A DNA stretch of 64,000 bases from Paraphysomonas bandaiensis. Lineage: Eukaryota; Chrysophyceae. The stretch is taken from assembly GCA_965644295.1 (NCBI GenBank), contig CBFFRP010000210.1, forward strand, positions 124,001-188,000. The letters are read 5' to 3'. Position numbers and translations under genes: made by a program. This document shows, piece by piece, positions 21,535-32,589 of the stretch; the first letter of the stretch is position 1; each line of letters opens with the position of its first letter. The notes below the pieces were generated by a model, which saw nothing but the letters and a program-made list of their open reading frames with translations, ran no database searches and was not told where the DNA came from.

Positions 21535-21739
21535 AGTTTACATGAGGCTAGTAGAGTGTATCTATACACTACAACATAATGAGATAGTTCATATACTGTA
21601 TATACATACACACAACACAGCAGTACTACGTAGCTATCTACATACACATATATGGGACAACGAGCGAAACAAAAGAAATTTCCTCATCACAGACTCATAA
21701 ACATACACCGTTACGTACGTACAGGAGTATACATGTACG

Positions 21740-21846
21740 TATGTATGTAGGTAGGTAGGTATGTAGGTATGTATGTATGTATGTATGTATGTATGTATGT
21801 ATGTAGGTAGGTAGGTAGGTAGGTAGGTAGGTAGGTAGGTAGGTAT
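21740..21846. repeat. (TATG)n/(TAGG)n microsatellite
   Basis: Mixed GTATGTATG and GTAGGTAGG tracts immediately upstream of the membrane-protein gene; they may vary in length and affect its leader. Confidence 0.9.
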
Positions 21847-21895
21847 GTTGTCATATATGTATGTGTATATCACTCTATTAGCATCGCATCCCCTC

Positions 21896-22780
21896 ATGTC
21901 CAAATCCAACTACACCCTCTACCTCATCCCCTCTATCCTAACACTCTACATCTCTCTCATCCTTCTCATCATATTCATCCACAAAAACCATTCAACTGAC
22001 TCATATTTTGCCTATAAAAACATACATACATCATCCACTCCATCCTCCTCCTGCATACACTCCACTCTACTAACTATCATACGTATTGTATCATCTATAT
22101 ATTTTCTTATAATAACTAGCTATCATTTTATTTTATATCCTCGATCAGGGATATATTTTACTAATTGGGGTGCTGTAGTATTAACTGCATACTTTATGCT
22201 AGCTAGTATACTCTCTATAGTTTGTAAACAACCTAATTACAAATTATTTAAATATTTTTTATCTAATCATTTAGTGATAAATGTTATTAGTATTATTAAC
22301 TGTGAATTGTTTATTATTGCATGTGTTAATGCATTCTTTACAACAGCAGTTAACTTCTTATTTATTAACGATAATCTTGATTTTTGGAATATAGTTATGC
22401 ATTTATCAAATTCACTCTTAATTATGGTCGAATTGTGTATTAATACCATTCCTGTTATGTGGAGAGACTGTGCGATATCGATATCTTGGCCGATGCTCTA
22501 TCTATGTGTTCTTTGGCCCCTTGTCAGATATGAAAATGTCGAGTGGCCGTATGAATTCTTACGTACAGACACTTTACTGTGTTTTGTATGGTATCCTGGT
22601 TTGCTTGTTTCTAATTTGGGAATCTTCTTCTTTGTGTGGGGAATAGCAGCACTTAGAGATTGGGGGGTCGATTATAGTGCAGGCGGTACTGCACGATCGC
22701 GGTACAGAGATGCTAGTCTGTCAGACGAGCATGAGTGTGAATTGCAGAACTTGAACTCTGATCCAAATTCAGCTGTGTAA
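21896..22780 (+). CDS. AIG1/FAR-17a-like multi-pass membrane protein, 294 aa
   Basis: I take the ATG at 21896 (MSKSNYTLYLIPSILTLYIS) because the 17 upstream codons are microsatellite-derived. About six to seven hydrophobic segments are visible, e.g. LIPSILTLYISLILLIIFIH, VSSIYFLIITSYHFIL and LVINVISIINCELFIIA. The pattern H-L-S-N-S...E-L-x-x-N-x-I-P-V...P-M-L-Y...W-P-Y-E-F-L resembles the FAR-17a/AIG1 (androgen-induced protein 1) family of integral membrane lipid hydrolases. The C-terminal ~40 residues are polar and presumably cytosolic. No introns. A partial duplicate lies at 18269-18365. The family call is a pattern match only; an unrelated membrane protein is possible. Confidence 0.5.
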   Translation: MSKSNYTLYLIPSILTLYISLILLIIFIHKNHSTDSYFAYKNIHTSSTPSSSCIHSTLLTIIRIVSSIYFLIITSYHFILYPRSGIYFTNWGAVVLTAYFMLASILSIVCKQPNYKLFKYFLSNHLVINVISIINCELFIIACVNAFFTTAVNFLFINDNLDFWNIVMHLSNSLLIMVELCINTIPVMWRDCAISISWPMLYLCVLWPLVRYENVEWPYEFLRTDTLLCFVWYPGLLVSNLGIFFFVWGIAALRDWGVDYSAGGTARSRYRDASLSDEHECELQNLNSDPNSAV

Positions 22781-23135
22781 TCACTATCTGTAATTCTATG
22801 TGGCATTACCGCTTATTGGTGAAGCTTTTAACCTGCAGATATTTTTTCATTTTTCTAGACACGTTCATCCTTCGAATATACTGGGCCGTTTGAATATTAA
22901 TGTACTAATGAATTGTTCGTTTAGAATACTTTTTTATCACACGGATGATAAATTGATACTTCTACGTTTATATAGGAGTTTGGAGGTCACATCTAGATAA
23001 TAGCAGCATATATTTCCCCGGAGCCGTGCTCATATCCTATATATAGAATGTCCGACTGTTAGCAATGGCGGGTAAACGGTAAACTAGTTGATACTAAATT
23101 TAGAAATCTAATATTGAAACTAGTATCCTTCTATA
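22781..23135. other. Spacer; right part is a dispersed sequence
   Basis: From about 23090 the sequence (ACTAAATTTAGAAATCTAATATTG...) matches 58920-58985, so it belongs to a repeated segment. Confidence 0.5.
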
Positions 23136-23213
23136 CAGGGCTTGGTAACCATTAATGGTAGTCCAGTTCCCGGCAATTATAATGGCTTTACCATTAACGG
23201 TTACCAGGCCCTG
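23136..23213. mobile_element. 78-bp hAT-type MITE with perfect 8-bp TSD
   Basis: Ends CAGGGCTTGGTAACCATTAA and the near-complement (...TTAACGGTTACCAGGCCCTG). It is flanked on both sides by CTTCTATA (23128-23135 and 23214-23221), an exact 8-bp target duplication as hAT transposase makes. The related sequence at 58925-58985 lacks the insert and shows one copy of the site. Confidence 0.9.
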
Positions 23214-23250
23214 CTTCTATAAAATGCTACGAGACTACGAGAACAGTTTG

Positions 23251-23598
23251 TGTTAGAATTGGACTTTTCACTGAAGTTAACTTTGCTCTACACGTAAACC
23301 TTAACCTTGCTATGTTGAACACAATGCACTTTCAAGTAAGAAATTATAATTATTATTCTGAACACTTCACTACATATTCGTGTAACATATGTTGAAACAT
23401 CTGTTCTTATAGCAACATCTGTTTATCATATGTTCATCAGTCAGTTCTATATCTTGTATAGTCACACATCAGTAACTGAATTTAATTCCTTTGTAACTAT
23501 AATCACCCGTTATACCTATGAGTTGACTTTACCTATTGCACACTGTTAACTCACTTCAATTGGACAATATATATCACATCATATTGCAGAACTCAACA
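23251..23598 (-). repeat. 3' LTR of copia element 1, 348 bp
   Basis: Read on the minus strand it starts TGTTGAGTTCTGCAATATG, right after a purine-rich AGTGGGAG, and ends TCCAATTCTAACA, so it has TG...CA ends. The same 348-bp LTR occurs on the plus strand at 53136-53483. Confidence 0.85.
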
Positions 23599-23742
23599 CT
23601 CCCACTCAATTGGATGTAGTTAACCATTCTAAAATTTGTGAAGAACATTGCTATCGGATACGCAACCACCGAACCTCATAGGACACTGGTGGACGTATGA
23701 CTCCGCTAGTATAGCTAGCTCCCACCATTCATTCACCTCTAT

Positions 23743-25600
23743 CTAGTTACGACGAACTCTCTTTACCTTGGGTACCTCTGCGATATTTTGTGCAGTAGTC
23801 TTAAATTTTTCCCCAAGATTTCGCTCCCTCTGTTCAATGAATATTGGATCACTCAAAGCCTTGGTATATATATCAGCCATCTGTTGTCGACTGCTCACAT
23901 GAATTAATTTCGCTGTATTAAACTGTTCGGGATCCACATGCTCTCTAATCATATGATACTTAATCTCAATATGTTTCGATCGTTGATGTTGCACTGGATT
24001 TTCCGATATATCCTGAGCACTTTGACTATCCAGGAATAATGGTGTGGGCTCGTCAATTTTCAATCCTACTTCACCAGTCACCCCCCGAGACCATATCATT
24101 TCCTGTAATCCATTATATAAGCATTGATACTCTGCTTGCATAGTCGATGTAGCTACAGTAGACTGAAGTTTGGAACCCCACGATAGTGGTCCACCAGCTC
24201 CAAACATAACATAACCTGAAGTTGATCTCCTCGTCAACGGGTCACCCGCCCAGTCAGCATCCGTGAACATATGAAGATCAAAATCTTTCCCTCTATATTG
24301 AATGCCTTTTTCCGTAGTACCTCGTACATACTGCATTAAATGTATCATTAGTTTACATACAGTGATATTCACTTTCGTTGAGAATCGTGACAATACTCCC
24401 ACTGCATATGATATATCCGGCCTTGTATTCATAGATAAATAGAGTAACGCTCCTATTAGTGGACGATAGGGAAAATAGTCAACTAATTCCTGCTCTTCAG
24501 TCGAATGCACATGTTCCACTCCCACTTTGATCCTATCCATGACATCACTAGGTAGTGGGTATCGCCGAGTCTTGTCCCTTGGACCCAGAAAATCCACATA
24601 CTTCGCCAATATCTTTTTGATGTACACTGTCTGGTCAAGTTTGAGACAATTCTGAGTTCTCGTCACTCTCACGTTCAAAAACTGGCCAATCTCATTCATA
24701 TCTGTAATATCGAACCTTTCACATACTCGTCGCATAATTTCCAAAATAATACTCGTATCTCGACATGCTATCAGCATATCATCTACATATATTACTAACA
24801 GAACTAATTCACCCCTGATCCGTGTAAAATATAAACATGGGTCAAGTATACATGATATAAAATGCAAGGACTTAATAAACTTGTTAAGACATTTATACCA
24901 TGACCGTGGTGAGCTTCGAAGACCATATAAACTTTTCTTCAGTTTAAAGCAGTGTCCTGGTGGCAATTTAAAATCTGGTGTAGCATACATATACACATCT
25001 CCTTGTATATCTGCATACAAAAATGCATTAGATACGTCGAGTTGATGCACCACCATATTCATAACAAAAGCGATTGCTAAAAGCAATCTCACTGTTACCG
25101 CTTTTACCACTGGAGCATAATTGTTGGCTCTGCCACCTTCATGGTCTCCGCATCCAAGTACCACAAGTCTTGCCTTATATCGTTGAATCGCACCCTCTTT
25201 GTTGCGTTTCAAGGCGAAAACATACTTAGATTTCAATGGAGTGACACCGGTAGGGATGGGCTTAACTTCCATGACTCCCCTACGTTCTAAACCGTCACGT
25301 TCAGCTTGTCTTGCTGAACTCCATTGCTTCCGTTCCGGCAACTCCAAGGATTCGGAATATGTCTGAGGCACCTTAAAAGAAACCTCTTGCTCATTAACAA
25401 CTGCTGTAGGATCAGGTTCCAGATCCTGCGATGATGTAACGTCCTTGGCTGTGCCACGACGTAAATCAATGTTACCCTCTTCATCATCTGAAGAACTAGG
25501 GTATTCGAGATTTATCTGCTCCGGACCTCGATCAAAATCCGAGTCATCAGAACCGTATCCATCAATGTGAGTGAGAGCATGTGAATCTCTCCTATTCCGA
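23743..25600 (-). CDS. Copia element 1 reverse transcriptase/RNase H
   Basis: The frame is open from about 25600 to a TAG at 23743. An acidic Ser/Asp-rich linker leads into the RT (SKYVFALKRNKEG..., RYKARLVVLG, HQLDVSNAFLYADI). The catalytic box is IYVDDMLIAC near 24785, followed by PYRPLIGALLYLSMNTRPDI and an RNase H domain (FTDADWAGD..., STMQAEYQCLYNG, HIEIKYHMI, ADIYTKAL). These are the standard Ty1/copia motifs and all look intact. RT copies element RNA into DNA inside gag particles; RNase H removes the RNA. Since integrase and protease are absent upstream, the element cannot be autonomous. A second, truncated copy of this family lies at 52191-53483. Confidence 0.85.
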
Positions 25601-25919
25601 TGATCATAGTCCTGTAAGAAGTAGACCGCATCGGAGACGCATGTTTCTCATCATTCTTGGAAAACAAAGCCCTTTTTCTTTTGTTGTACTCATCAAGTTT
25701 GTTTTTAGCTTCAATGTTGGCCTCAAACGGTAACTGACGAGCTGCTAAGCAAATCTGATAGTGATCTACTAAAATGGCCGTAAATTCATCGAAAAACTCG
25801 TTCATCGTGTCAAACTGTAGTTTGTTCATGCACCCAAAGACATAACGAACATAATCCCTATCGTTCAAGTTTTTGAATAACCTAATCAACCCATATTCTT
25901 TTGTAACGCCGAGGCGTCA
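25600..25919 (-). pseudogene. Copia element 1 gag, C-terminal part
   Basis: Reads RLFKNLNDRDYVRYVFGCMN...EFFDEFTAILVDHY and on to a basic end, then shifts frame into the pre-RT linker near 25620. It continues the gag of 26739-27301 on the far side of the 815-bp insertion. A TGA sits at the junction in the gag frame. Confidence 0.65.
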
Positions 25920-25923
25920 AACT

Positions 25924-26738
25924 AATCACATAACACAAAAGACCAGTGAGGTTAATATGCTACAAGGGGGGCTCTAGAGGACTGTGTGTGTATGTACAGC
26001 CTGCATCTTATCTTCGGATGAAGACATACTTCACTCTCGGATTACAAGTGCCGCTGTTTTTGCTGTATGGGCAATGGAGAGATCTGATTGGTGTACTCGA
26101 GTTATACTGTTTTGTATACTGTATGGAATACAGGCTGTATTGTCTATATGTATATGCTGTATAACGGTGCTGGAATACGGACTGTACTTGGTGGTGATGT
26201 GTTTGCAGAGTGTGTAGTGTGACACGAGGTACATAAGTACGCAATGATGCAGTTATAGGTACATGTAGGGAATATCATTATACAGATTATACAGCTGCTG
26301 TATTATGTATTACTGCTGAACGCTGATTGGCTAGTCACTGCATTTTTGGTCTGTGGCTGTTGAGTTGGTTTAAGGCTCTTCCTATAGGCCTCTACGTGAA
26401 TCTTCCAGAAGGTGAATATCTACACAAAATTGGCGAAATGTTGCTGAATTTTCTGCAGAATATTGTTCTATGTTCTCTGCTGTGTTTCTAGATAGTTCAT
26501 AGAATGTAAATGGTTCTGTATGAGTTGTTTGTGTTCTATGTGCTGTCATTATTATGTTACTAGCCTTGCCTATTAACACGTTTGAGGAGGTGTCTTCAGA
26601 TAAGTGCTTGAGGGTGCTCAGGCAGTTGCAGGGCATAGTAATAAGCATATTTATCTCTACATTAGCTATTTTCTTGTTACATTCGCACATTCATTTCATA
26701 TACATAGCTGCACCCGGTGTGATACCCCGGGTTTGGTT
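25924..26738. mobile_element. 815-bp insertion in gag with 5-bp TSD
   Basis: The gag frame is interrupted here. AAACT occurs on both sides (25919-25923 and 26739-26743). The ends are AATCACATAACAC... and ...CCCCGGGTTTGGTT, without TG/CA termini and with only a weak short inverted match. No transposase or RT is visible, so the class is undetermined. Confidence 0.55.
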
Positions 26739-27301
26739 AAACTTTGTCATCTACTCTGGGACACCAATCCTTATTAAACTCCAGCATTATGGATAACATG
26801 GTTCGAAACAAATCAATAAGTTTCAACTGTTGGAAGTAAAACTGTTCGAACGTGACAGTTGTCACTTTCCTCCACTCCATAATCTTTATGTGTCTAAGAG
26901 AATCTCGTAGCTCCTCATAGAATCCCACACAATTAAAAACCCGAGTTTCCTTGGCTATTACACGTAGTAAGTCGGACAAATCCATCTCTGAAATCTCCGC
27001 ATGACCGAGATGATACACTTCTCTTAGATGATCTCTTAATTCTCCAGAGACAACCTTTTGTAGACGCACAGTGGTCTGTTCCTCTTCTTGAAAATCCAAG
27101 ATTTGTTTGACAGCTCTAGCCACTTTAGAAAGCTTTAGTTCATTGATACGAACTTTGCAAGTTCTTTCCTCACGCATTACAACAGTCTGTTGCACATTTG
27201 GAAGGTTAGCATTCTTTTTCAATTCCCTGAACAGCTTCCCAGGTTTCTTGCCTCCTAACAAAGCTTGAGTTCTAGTAGGGAATTCAGAAGCCACCTGCTG
27301 A
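26739..27301 (-). pseudogene. Copia element 1 gag, middle part
   Basis: Minus-strand reading from the gypsy insertion point: PTRTQALLGGKKPGKLFREL ... LQKVVSGELRDHLREVYHLG ... FEQFYFQQLKLIDLFRTM. It is helical and charged, of gag type, with no nucleic-acid knuckle. It joins in frame to the N-terminal part at 32855 once the 4-bp duplication is allowed for. Confidence 0.7.
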
Positions 27302-27566
27302 TGTGGGCTTGCATACATATGTGTATGTGTGCAAAGCAATACCCAAGTACAGAAGTACAAAATAATGATTATTATCGTATAATGAATCATGAATAATACT
27401 GTCTACAATATCAACGGCTATTGCTAAATCCCAACAACAATCACCTTCCCTACAGTTTGTATTCCTAACTACATGGTACACGTATACAATACAGTACTGT
27501 ACTACTATTCATATAATACAGGACAAGTACACGTATATATTCTATATGTAAGTGGATGGTCCTACA
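27302..27566 (-). repeat. 3' LTR of the chromovirus
   Basis: 265 bp with TG...CA ends, preceded (on the minus strand) by polypurine AAGGGGAGGTAG. Near-identical to 32590-32854. Confidence 0.92.
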
Positions 27567-27631
27567 CTACCTCCCCTTATAATTGATGTGTTAATGTGTT
27601 ATATTGACACTCAATTCTGTAACCTTTGTTA

Positions 27632-30600
27632 TTAATCTTCTTCATCAGAAGAATAAACCACATTTCGAGGTAGTAAATTTCTTACATTTTCATCAGGATG
27701 TTGAGTTAGAAAATTTTGTAGAGCATACGTTTTTCTAACGTTAGCCCATGGTTCCCATGTAGGTTTTTCATACCCTATCCAATGTACTAGAAATTTTATT
27801 TGACTTTTCGGACCTTTAGCTCGACCTTTTATTTTTGAAATATGGTCAATAGCATAAAAGTTTCCACCATCTTTACATGCCACTTGTAAGGGGTCAATAG
27901 TAGAGGGATCGTAATTAAATTCCCTTAATTTCTTTATATGATAGTCTTTATTACGTTTAGTAACAATATCTTGAAGAGTATATTTATCTCCAATAACATT
28001 GACTACTCGCATTGGACCTTTAAGATATGGTAATAACTTACTTGCCGGTCCAGGACGTAAAGCATTTTGTCTATGCTCAACTAACACATAAGAATTTATT
28101 GGAAATTCTTTTGTTTGTATATTTGGTGCAGTTGCCATGTGGATTTCATCATGTTTGCGAAGATTTCGTCTTGCAATATCCATAATAGTGGACTGAACCT
28201 TTTGTATTCTATCTATCCAATGTGATAGCTTTTGTTCGTTTTCGTCCAAGTTCTCATTGTGTTCAATGAATAAACTTTTATCTAAATCTACTGCATTCCC
28301 AAATAGAATACTAGCGGGAGTAACGCCGGTGCTTCTATGTTTAGAAGAATTCATAATTCTTTGTACTAAAGGTAGATACATTGACCAATTATTTAGTACA
28401 TTCTTATCAAATATAATATTCCTTAAGTGCCTTAAAATTTCTTTATTAGCACGTTCAACTATAGCATTTTCTTCTTTAGAATACGCCATCGAAAATGATT
28501 GATTACTTCCAACCATTTCTATCAATGATTTTGTTAAATCATCCACAAATGCTGGTCCAAGATCCGAATGAATCTCAATAGGTGCTCCATATCTACCCAG
28601 GTGTTGAAGCAATCCCTTTGCCGCCGCCATGGCAGTGAGATTCTTAGTAGGGATTAATTCTACCCACCTAGAAAAAGAATCGATAATCACTAATATATTA
28701 GTGTATCCATCCTCATCTGGATGCAGACTCTGAATAAAATCCACTGCTATCCGTTGCATCGGGCCATATGTTGAGACAGTAAAGGGATGAGCATTAATTA
28801 TAGGTTTAATTCTACTCATCTTTTGACAACAAGGACAAGTTTTAATAAATTTTGTCACATGTGCCCCTTGCTTTGACCATTTATGACCATTGTCTTGTAA
28901 TTTTTGTATTGTACGATCAATACCATGATGACCTGTAACGTTGTTATGAAATCTTTTAATAATTTCCCATTCCTTGTTTGGAACTTTAATATCGGGAATT
29001 AGGGAAGCACATTTTGTTTGCATTTTAGATTCTAATGCACATAGTCTACTAAATGCATCAGCAACAACATTATCAGATCCTTTGATATCACATAGATCAT
29101 AATCATATGCTTGGAAACATTTCAACCATCGCTGAACTTTCTTATCCTTAGCGTAATCAGTTCTCAACTGAGTAATATTTTTATGATCTGTTTTGATCGT
29201 AAAGTATCTATACCTTAATATAGCGTAATCAGTTCTCAACTGAGTAATATTTTTATGATCTGTTTTGATCGTAAAGTATCTATACCTTAATAGGTAGTCC
29301 CATTTATCTAAGGCATAGTATATAGCATATCCTTCTTTCTGAGGTGTATCCCAATTCATCATTCTTTCATCGAATGTTTTACTGAGAAATCCTATTGGAC
29401 GTTCTACACCATCTACTACTTGGTAGAGGTATGCTCCTATTCCATAATCAGATGCATCGGTCAATAAATATATTGGTGACTCGTCATCAATGAAAAATAA
29501 TGTTGGACATTCATGGATCATCAATTTGATCTTTTCAAATGCTTCATTGGCATCCTCTGTCCATTGTAGACGTTTACGTCTATGATAGTTGAGAAGCATT
29601 TTATTTAACGGTCTCACCACTAAGGAGTGGTTGTGCACGTGATCCCGAAAATAATTTGCCAATCCAAGGAAAGATTTTAGACCCTTCATAGTTTCAGGCT
29701 TTGGGAAATTTAATACACTATCCAGACGTTCTCTAGTAAAGTGTAACCCTTCCTCATTTAGAGTATGTCCTACATATTGTACTTCGGACTCTCCTATTTT
29801 CACTTTCTCAGGATTAATGTAAACATTGTATTTCCTGAAGCGTTCTAGAACTTTAACGTAATTTTCAATTAGTTCATCTTCTGTAGAAGCATATATAATC
29901 AGGTCATCTAGATATAATTCACATATGAACATAATCAACCCGGCAAGCACAATTGTTGTTAATACTCGTTGAAAGTATGATGGAGCACCACTCAAACCCA
30001 TGGGTAGTCGGAGCCATTCGAATACTCCCCAGAAGGTTATAAATGCCGTCCACTTTCTCGAGTACTCTGAAATTTTAGCCTGGTAATAACCAGATACTAA
30101 ATCCAGAATTATGAAGTATTTGGGTTTCTTAGACCCAATACGTTCTAACATTTCTTTGATGTTAGGTATCGGCCAACGTTCCCTCTGTGTGTGCTTGTTT
30201 AGACCTTTATAGTCTACACAGAATCGCCATTTATCATTTGGTTTGGGAACTAATAATACCTGGCTATAATAAGGAGCCGTACTTGGTTGTATTATTCCAT
30301 GCTCCACAAATGTATCGATTTGCTTTTTACAAGCATACTGTCGTACTCGATCCATCTTTCGTGGCGGACCACAATGTTTTGGTTGTTCCCAGGCATCCCT
30401 ATCTACCTCTAATTCAAAAGGTGGAACATCCATTGGCATATCCGACACTGTGGTTTTAAATCTATCCTTATAGATTTCATGGATTTCTCTCACCCTCCTT
30501 TGTAAAGATTCGGGACCAGAGATTTTAGTTGGTAACGTAGCACCTTCTACTTTTTCCTGAGTATTTGTAACTATTTCTTCTGGAATTGACTCCAGATAGT

Positions 30601-31105
30601 TATCTCTAATCTCGCCTATATCTTCCTTTTCATATGCACTTATACGCATGGATGATATTGGGGGTGAATACATAGTACTAACCAAACTATTACTTGTAAG
30701 TAAATTATTATTATAACTAAGGTGTTCCTTAGCTTGGCGCCTTAATGTTTCCATGTTGTTATAACATGTGGCTCTCTCACTAATATGTTCCGAGAGAAGC
30801 TGAGTCTTCTCAGCATGGCCCGCGGCCGTAGCTAGCATTTTCCCTGCTAACTCTCTTTCCATAAAGTGAGATGGAAAATGATCAACTAATCTATATTTCT
30901 TGATAGTTTCTCTACCAATTATGATATCAAAGGTGCTATCTATTATCAAACATTGCAACTCAATATCAAGAGTATTGTTATACTCATCAGTTAATCTTAT
31001 AGTTATTATCATATATTGCTTGCTACTACAACAAGCATTATCAAGCGCACTACAAATTTTAATGTTACACTCGTGCAATGAAATATTATACCTAGCAACT
31101 AACAT
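27632..31105 (-). CDS. Chromovirus pol: RT, RNase H, integrase, chromodomain
   Basis: 1,157-codon frame. It opens with the second half of the protease (FDIIIGRETIKKYRL, the ILG-like flap end). RT follows (WRFCVDYKGLNKHTQRERWP, LPMGLSGAPSYFQRV, catalytic YLDDLIIYAS near 29905), then RNase H (LLTDASDYGIGAYLYQ, TIKTDHKNITQLR, VVADAFSRLC). A 72-bp direct duplication (29151-29222 and 29223-29294) repeats 24 residues containing the TDH motif in frame. Integrase has the HHCC zinc site ending CPCC near 28830 and the DDE residues in IAVDFIQ, IHSDLGPAF and EENAIVERANKE. The C terminus holds a chromodomain (FLVHWIGYEKPTWEPWANV), thought to direct integration to heterochromatin. The end is acidic (YSSDEED, TAA). 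Confidence 0.93.
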   Translation of the reverse strand: MLVARYNISLHECNIKICSALDNACCSSKQYMIITIRLTDEYNNTLDIELQCLIIDSTFDIIIGRETIKKYRLVDHFPSHFMERELAGKMLATAAGHAEKTQLLSEHISERATCYNNMETLRRQAKEHLSYNNNLLTSNSLVSTMYSPPISSMRISAYEKEDIGEIRDNYLESIPEEIVTNTQEKVEGATLPTKISGPESLQRRVREIHEIYKDRFKTTVSDMPMDVPPFELEVDRDAWEQPKHCGPPRKMDRVRQYACKKQIDTFVEHGIIQPSTAPYYSQVLLVPKPNDKWRFCVDYKGLNKHTQRERWPIPNIKEMLERIGSKKPKYFIILDLVSGYYQAKISEYSRKWTAFITFWGVFEWLRLPMGLSGAPSYFQRVLTTIVLAGLIMFICELYLDDLIIYASTEDELIENYVKVLERFRKYNVYINPEKVKIGESEVQYVGHTLNEEGLHFTRERLDSVLNFPKPETMKGLKSFLGLANYFRDHVHNHSLVVRPLNKMLLNYHRRKRLQWTEDANEAFEKIKLMIHECPTLFFIDDESPIYLLTDASDYGIGAYLYQVVDGVERPIGFLSKTFDERMMNWDTPQKEGYAIYYALDKWDYLLRYRYFTIKTDHKNITQLRTDYAILRYRYFTIKTDHKNITQLRTDYAKDKKVQRWLKCFQAYDYDLCDIKGSDNVVADAFSRLCALESKMQTKCASLIPDIKVPNKEWEIIKRFHNNVTGHHGIDRTIQKLQDNGHKWSKQGAHVTKFIKTCPCCQKMSRIKPIINAHPFTVSTYGPMQRIAVDFIQSLHPDEDGYTNILVIIDSFSRWVELIPTKNLTAMAAAKGLLQHLGRYGAPIEIHSDLGPAFVDDLTKSLIEMVGSNQSFSMAYSKEENAIVERANKEILRHLRNIIFDKNVLNNWSMYLPLVQRIMNSSKHRSTGVTPASILFGNAVDLDKSLFIEHNENLDENEQKLSHWIDRIQKVQSTIMDIARRNLRKHDEIHMATAPNIQTKEFPINSYVLVEHRQNALRPGPASKLLPYLKGPMRVVNVIGDKYTLQDIVTKRNKDYHIKKLREFNYDPSTIDPLQVACKDGGNFYAIDHISKIKGRAKGPKSQIKFLVHWIGYEKPTWEPWANVRKTYALQNFLTQHPDENVRNLLPRNVVYSSDEED

Positions 31106-31545
31106 ATATCAGCAAGTTCTTGGTTAATGAAATTATTCCCAGTAGCCCCCGTGTCCAATAAAGCTTTAGCCCTTAGATTTTCCTTTACCTGTTGTACATT
31201 GACATCAGCTTTAGGACATACAAAGACATCGAGCATATCATTATTCATGTCAATAGCATTTATATATAAACACTTAGGGCATGATAACTTACTTGTTTTC
31301 GATCTCGGAGGACCATCAGGATTCTCCACATAAGGGCAGGTACTCCAACCCATAGCCGCATATTTTTTGCCCTGTGTGGAATCTTTCCATGGCTTCTTTT
31401 CATGGTTAGCCCATGCACAGGTTTTGCGGGTGCAGTCACCTTTATGAAGATTACCGCATATCCAACATGCTTCCTTAGTATCAGTTGTTGCTTTAGTACT
31501 TGAGGATGAGCTGGAGGATGAAGTTTTTGTAGTCTTTTAGACTTG
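31099..31545 (-). CDS. Chromovirus gag tail and protease active site
   Basis: Minus-strand frame containing a zinc knuckle (CWICGNLHKGDC, C-x2-C-x3-H-x3-C) and the aspartic protease active site LLDTGATGNNFI. It ends ELADIC-TAG, overlapping the pol frame by 7 bases in the -1 register, so the protease domain is divided between two frames. It is also out of frame with the main gag ORF near 31530. Either two inactivating indels or frameshift expression would explain this. Confidence 0.75.
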
Positions 31546-32540
31546 TTAGACTTAGACGTTTCTTTGGAATCCAATTTAGTTTCCATCCTCTTTACTTTTC
31601 TCACAGCTTGACTATAGTCATTGTTAAGCTCTCGCACCTTTCTACAGAATGCTCCGAAATCTTTTGGTGCAGATTGACCTTGGCCTATATCCGCTATAAA
31701 TTTCTCTTTGGCATCCTTTCTGAAGGAATGTCCGCCCACAAGTTTGATGTTTTTCTTGAGGGTTTTGACTATGGTATCCGAGGCTACCTCTGTGAGACTT
31801 GCCTCCGGAATGAGCTTATAAAGCTCATTCAGACGTCCATATTCTTTTAAGAATACTTTAGGAACATGAATATCCACCTTAACTTTTGGTCCAATGATAT
31901 TATCTATGAACCTAGGAAGAGGCTCCAATGTATCAGAGTATCGCTCCTCTTCCTCTAGAAAGGCTTGCTTTAACCACTGAATCAATTCCTCAGTAGTTAC
32001 AATGTTAGGATCTAGCCAGTCCTCGTCAGACTCATCTCCAAAATCCTGCTGTCGCTGAAACTGAAGCATATCACGCACTGTTGGTGCCATGATTTCTGAC
32101 CTTATGAATTTTGTCCCTTTAGGATCTCTTTTCGAGAGATTTTCACAAAATTCGATGATATCCTCATCTTGCACACTACCTAAGTAGGGAATAGAGTCGG
32201 TATTGATTACTTCATGTGGAGTGGATTCCGTTGCAATGACTTCATTCAAGTCAATGCGCTCACTCCTGTTGGGGTGCGGATCTCCACTCCTTTGCTTCTT
32301 TCTCTTTGGTTGAGAAGAAGAGAGCTCACGAAATGATACTCCACTCAATTCTCCTTCCGCCTCTACTGATGTTTCAGTTTGAGGAGAAGATTGCATTTGA
32401 GATGATGTTGTTGCATCTCTTGCTCGTTTTCGAGAGGATTCTCTCTCTCTTTTCGTCTTTTTAGACGAAGAACCCGAAGCAGCTAACAATTCCTCTATTT
32501 GAGGAGCTGCTTTTATTTTGCTTCTCTTACTTTCCCCCAT
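31500..32540 (-). CDS. Chromovirus gag
   Basis: Starts MGESKRSKIKAAPQIEELLA. The first ~100 residues are Ser/Lys/Glu-rich, followed by a helical capsid-like region (EELIQWLKQAFLEEEERYS, RLNELYKLIPEASLTEV, FIADIGQGQSAPKDFGAF) and a basic stretch before the frame change near 31530. Gag packages the element RNA. The start follows the 5' LTR by ~50 bp. Confidence 0.8.
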
Positions 32541-32589
32541 AATATTGTTATATCACAGAGATTGAGTACTACTTATTAAGTAATATTAC

